Shown here one piece after another: positions 5,868 through 7,919 of a stretch of DNA of 7,919 bases. A program made the translations under genes and the position numbers. The notes under the pieces were generated by a model. The model had not been told where the DNA came from, ran no database searches, and worked only from the letters and a program-made list of their open reading frames with translations. The stretch is taken from positions 1 through 7,919 of the forward strand of contig DATKPK010000161.1 in the NCBI GenBank assembly GCA_035524095.1, read 5' to 3'. Source of the stretch: DATJUF01 sp035524095 (lineage in GTDB: Bacteria > Desulfobacterota > Binatia > Binatales > Binataceae). The first letter of the stretch is position 1. Each line of letters opens with the position of its first letter.

Positions 5868-7481
5868 CTAATGAGCACCGACTGGTGCTTTCGCCGCCGC
5901 AAAGCGCTTGACCATCAATGCCAGCGGCAGGCCGATTATCGCGACGACAGCAAGCATCCAGAAACAATCGAGAAACGAGAGCATCGCTGCCTGCTGGCTC
6001 ATGACGTTCGCCATCTCACCGTAAGCCTGCTTGATCCCATCTGCTGTGCTCACGCCTTGATTGGCCAGATAGCTACCAAGGGAACTGATCATCGCCTGCA
6101 CCGGAGTGTCAGCCGCGCTCAGGTGGCTGACCAGCACCTGCTGATGGAATTGTTCGCGTCGCTCGAGCATCGTGGTGACGAATGAGATACCGAAATCGCC
6201 GCCAAGGTTGCGAAATAGGTTCATGATGCTCGAGGCTTTGTTGTTCTTATCGGGTGGCAAATACGAGTAGGCGATTTGGCTTACCGGAATGAACAGAAAA
6301 GCCAGCGCAAAGCCTTGATAAACGCGCGCCCAGGTCTCGATTCGATAGCTCGCGGCGAGACTCAGATTAGCAAAATGGCACATCGAGGCAGCTAAAGTGA
6401 TGAACGCGATTGCAGCCAGGGTCTTTGGGCTTACTGTGCGCGTCAGCCTCGCGACAATCGGCGCCATCGATGCAGCAACGAGCGCGCCCGGCATCAGCAC
6501 AAGGCCGGCATTGGTTGCGTCATAGCCATAGATCGATTGCAGCATCTCGGGAATCAAAGCGGTGCTACCGAAAATCAAGAAGCCGAAGAGGAAAAACATC
6601 GCGCACGCGATCGCAAAATTGCGATCACGCAACAGCCGCAATTCCACCACCGGATCGCGATGGCGCCACTCCCACCAAATTGCGAGCATCAGCGCAGTGA
6701 CGGCGATCGCAAAGAAAGTAGTAATCGAATGACTACCGAACCAGTCGTCGCGCTGACCGCGATCGAGCACCACTTCGAGACATCCGAGACCGAGGGCGAT
6801 CAGGCCAATCCCAATGTGGTCTATACGCAACTTGCCGGCGCGGCGCGCAGCCTTGACTTCTTCGGCGAACGCCGGAGGATCCTTGACCAGGCGGCTGGAC
6901 AAGACCAACGACAATATCCCGATCGGGATATTGATGAAGAAAACCCAGCGCCACGAGAAGTTATCAGTAATCCATCCGCCGAGCGGCGGGCCGATCGCGG
7001 GCGCGATCACTATCGCCATGCTGTAAAGGCCGAACGCCGACGAGCGTTCTTCCGGCGGGAAAGTATCAACGAGGATGGCCTGTTCGACCGGTGCGAGGCC
7101 ACCGCCGCCCACGCCCTGCAGCACGCGCGCAAGAAGTAAAATGCTGAGCGAAGGCGCGATACCGCATAGAAACGAGGTCGTGGTGAATAACGCGACGCAC
7201 ATCATGTAATAGCGCTTGCGTCCGAACACCCGGCTGAGCCACGCGCTCATCGGCAAAACAATCGCGTTCGATACCAGATAGCTCGTGAGCACCCATGTGG
7301 CCTCATCGTAACTGGTGCCGAGGCCGCCTGCGATATGCGGCAGCGAGACGTTGGCAATGCTCGTGTCGAGCAATTCCATAAAGGTCGCCAGCGTCACGAC
7401 CAGCGCAATGATCCAGCGGTTACGCGGAAAAGCGTGTTGCTGAGAGGCGCGCGACGAAGAGATTTTGGGAGCGGCTGCCAT
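5868..7481 (-). CDS. emrB: EmrB/QacA-type MFS multidrug exporter (DHA2, 14 helices)
   Basis: The 537-residue inner-membrane proton/drug antiporter is close to the length of E. coli EmrB. Features in order: LDTSIANVSLP (38-48) in helix 1, with the acidic residue D39 of the DHA2 motif D1; a degenerate motif A, WLSRVFGRKR (81-90), lacking the usual Gly and Asp; the antiporter motif C in helix 5, ending GPPLGGWI (164-171); WRWVFFINIPIGI (177-189), typical of EmrB; and a hydrophilic centre at about 200-222. A periplasmic loop near 440-495 precedes the final helix (about 502-524), another DHA2 trait. With an EmrA adaptor it would move hydrophobic drugs or uncouplers across both membranes. The start ATG follows the adaptor stop by 33 bp, so the two are probably one operon. 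Its ribosome site is weak (GGA, 9 nt upstream). The drug range cannot be read from sequence. Confidence 0.92.
   Translation of the reverse strand: MAAAPKISSSRASQQHAFPRNRWIIALVVTLATFMELLDTSIANVSLPHIAGGLGTSYDEATWVLTSYLVSNAIVLPMSAWLSRVFGRKRYYMMCVALFTTTSFLCGIAPSLSILLLARVLQGVGGGGLAPVEQAILVDTFPPEERSSAFGLYSMAIVIAPAIGPPLGGWITDNFSWRWVFFINIPIGILSLVLSSRLVKDPPAFAEEVKAARRAGKLRIDHIGIGLIALGLGCLEVVLDRGQRDDWFGSHSITTFFAIAVTALMLAIWWEWRHRDPVVELRLLRDRNFAIACAMFFLFGFLIFGSTALIPEMLQSIYGYDATNAGLVLMPGALVAASMAPIVARLTRTVSPKTLAAIAFITLAASMCHFANLSLAASYRIETWARVYQGFALAFLFIPVSQIAYSYLPPDKNNKASSIMNLFRNLGGDFGISFVTTMLERREQFHQQVLVSHLSAADTPVQAMISSLGSYLANQGVSTADGIKQAYGEMANVMSQQAAMLSFLDCFWMLAVVAIIGLPLALMVKRFAAAKAPVGAH
6912..6933. repeat. 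22-bp perfect palindrome inside the emrB-like gene
   Basis: Each 11-bp arm reads CAATATCCCGA, followed immediately by its reverse complement with no spacer. It encodes residues 183-190 of the exporter (the INIPIGIL part of a family-typical segment). It may therefore be a by-product of the codons used there, or a protein-binding site. The palindrome is seen directly; no role is known. Confidence 0.6.
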
Positions 7482-7514
7482 CGGCTTAATCCATTAACCA
7501 AATCGCATGTGTCT

Positions 7515-7919
7515 TTAACTCTTGTGAGCTGGATTGCTGAGCCATACTGTGGCCTCGACGTTCATGCCAGGCCGGAGGCGATGATCATCTTCTGCGGGAT
7601 CAATCTGGATTCGCACCGGCAGGCGTTGTACTACTTTCACATAATTCCCGGTCGCGTTTTCGGGTGGCAGTAGGCTGAAACGGTCACCGCTTGCGCCGGG
7701 CATCGCTTGGACGTAGCCGTTGTAATCACGGCCGAACGCATCAACGTGAATCGTCACCGGCTGCCCATGATGTATCCTGCGCAATTGCGTCTCCTTGAAG
7801 TCAGCCGTGATCCACACGTCTGGCTCAACGATCGCGAACATCTCCTCACCGGGTTGCACCCGCTGTCCAACCTCGACGGTTTTCTTGCCGACAATTCCCG
7901 GCGCGGGCGCAGAGATTTT
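7515..7919 (-). CDS. emrA: EmrA/HlyD-type membrane fusion protein, C-terminal part (cut by the window edge)
   Basis: The C-terminal 134 residues of a periplasmic adaptor are present and the reading frame is open to the right edge. Counting from the edge, residues 1-31 (ISAPAPGIVGKK... to FAIV) form the second half of the lipoyl-like domain. VWITADFKETQL (35-46) and HGQPVTIHVDAFG (51-63) begin the beta-barrel. PPENATGNYVKVVQRLPVRI (85-104) is the EmrA signature, and LRPGMNVEATVWL (115-127) closes the protein. The adaptor is anchored in the inner membrane by an N-terminal helix not present here and links EmrB to an outer-membrane TolC-type channel. The gene order emrA then emrB, 33 bp apart on the same strand, is the standard arrangement. 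An in-frame GTG at 7859 is internal and not a true start. A regulator or outer-membrane gene may lie to the right of the window. Confidence 0.92.
   Translation of the reverse strand, partial: KISAPAPGIVGKKTVEVGQRVQPGEEMFAIVEPDVWITADFKETQLRRIHHGQPVTIHVDAFGRDYNGYVQAMPGASGDRFSLLPPENATGNYVKVVQRLPVRIQIDPAEDDHRLRPGMNVEATVWLSNPAHKS

Noticed and set aside
6537..7139. 200-codon open frame on the plus strand
   Set aside because: It lies wholly opposite the EmrB-like gene, whose motifs are clear. The product is hydrophilic and Arg/Glu/Gln-rich, as expected for the antisense of a membrane-protein gene.
1..7919. tRNA, rRNA, CRISPR, insertion sequence, phage or defence genes
   Set aside because: No such structure, repeat array or protein family was recognised on either strand; the window is fully accounted for by six genes and short gaps.

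Overview
The window reads as ordinary, densely coding chromosomal DNA from a Gram-negative bacterium. It is moderately GC-rich (high fifties percent by eye) and gaps between genes are short. The Gram-negative call rests on the EmrA/EmrB-type pair at the right end, because EmrA-like periplasmic adaptors normally work with an outer-membrane channel. Codon choice and the frequent GATCGC-type words would fit a soil or environmental lineage, but I cannot name a genus from the sequence. No RNA gene, CRISPR array, transposase or phage gene is visible.

Layout. Positions 62-4446 hold a three-gene block on the minus strand, read right to left: an MFS transporter, an ArsB/SLC13-type permease, and a soluble protein made of 12 beta-propeller repeats. 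A hairpin at 9-39 lies just past the last stop and may end this transcript. Divergently on the plus strand is a two-domain ChrA-type chromate transporter (4621-5817). The roughly 170 bp between its start and the MFS start holds a 15-bp perfect palindrome at 4526-4540, a candidate operator. ChrA converges on a minus-strand EmrB/QacA-type (DHA2, 14-helix) drug exporter (5868-7481). That gene follows the C-terminal part of an EmrA/HlyD-type adaptor, which runs off the right edge (7515-7919).

How they may work together. Four of the six genes encode multi-pass membrane transporters and a fifth is an export adaptor, so this is a transport and resistance neighbourhood. emrA-emrB is a recognisable two-gene export unit. 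ChrA would expel chromate or move another oxyanion. In the left block, tight spacing joins two transporters to a cytoplasmic SMP-30/NHL-like propeller protein. One inferred reading is uptake or efflux of an organic anion plus a lactonase-like or sensing protein acting on it; the substrate is unknown.

The points most worth a second look are the double six-bladed propeller, in which only the first half keeps a ring of Asn/Asp residues, and a possible CTG start for the permease with a Shine-Dalgarno sequence that overlaps the upstream stop codon. I found no sign of a wholly new system.
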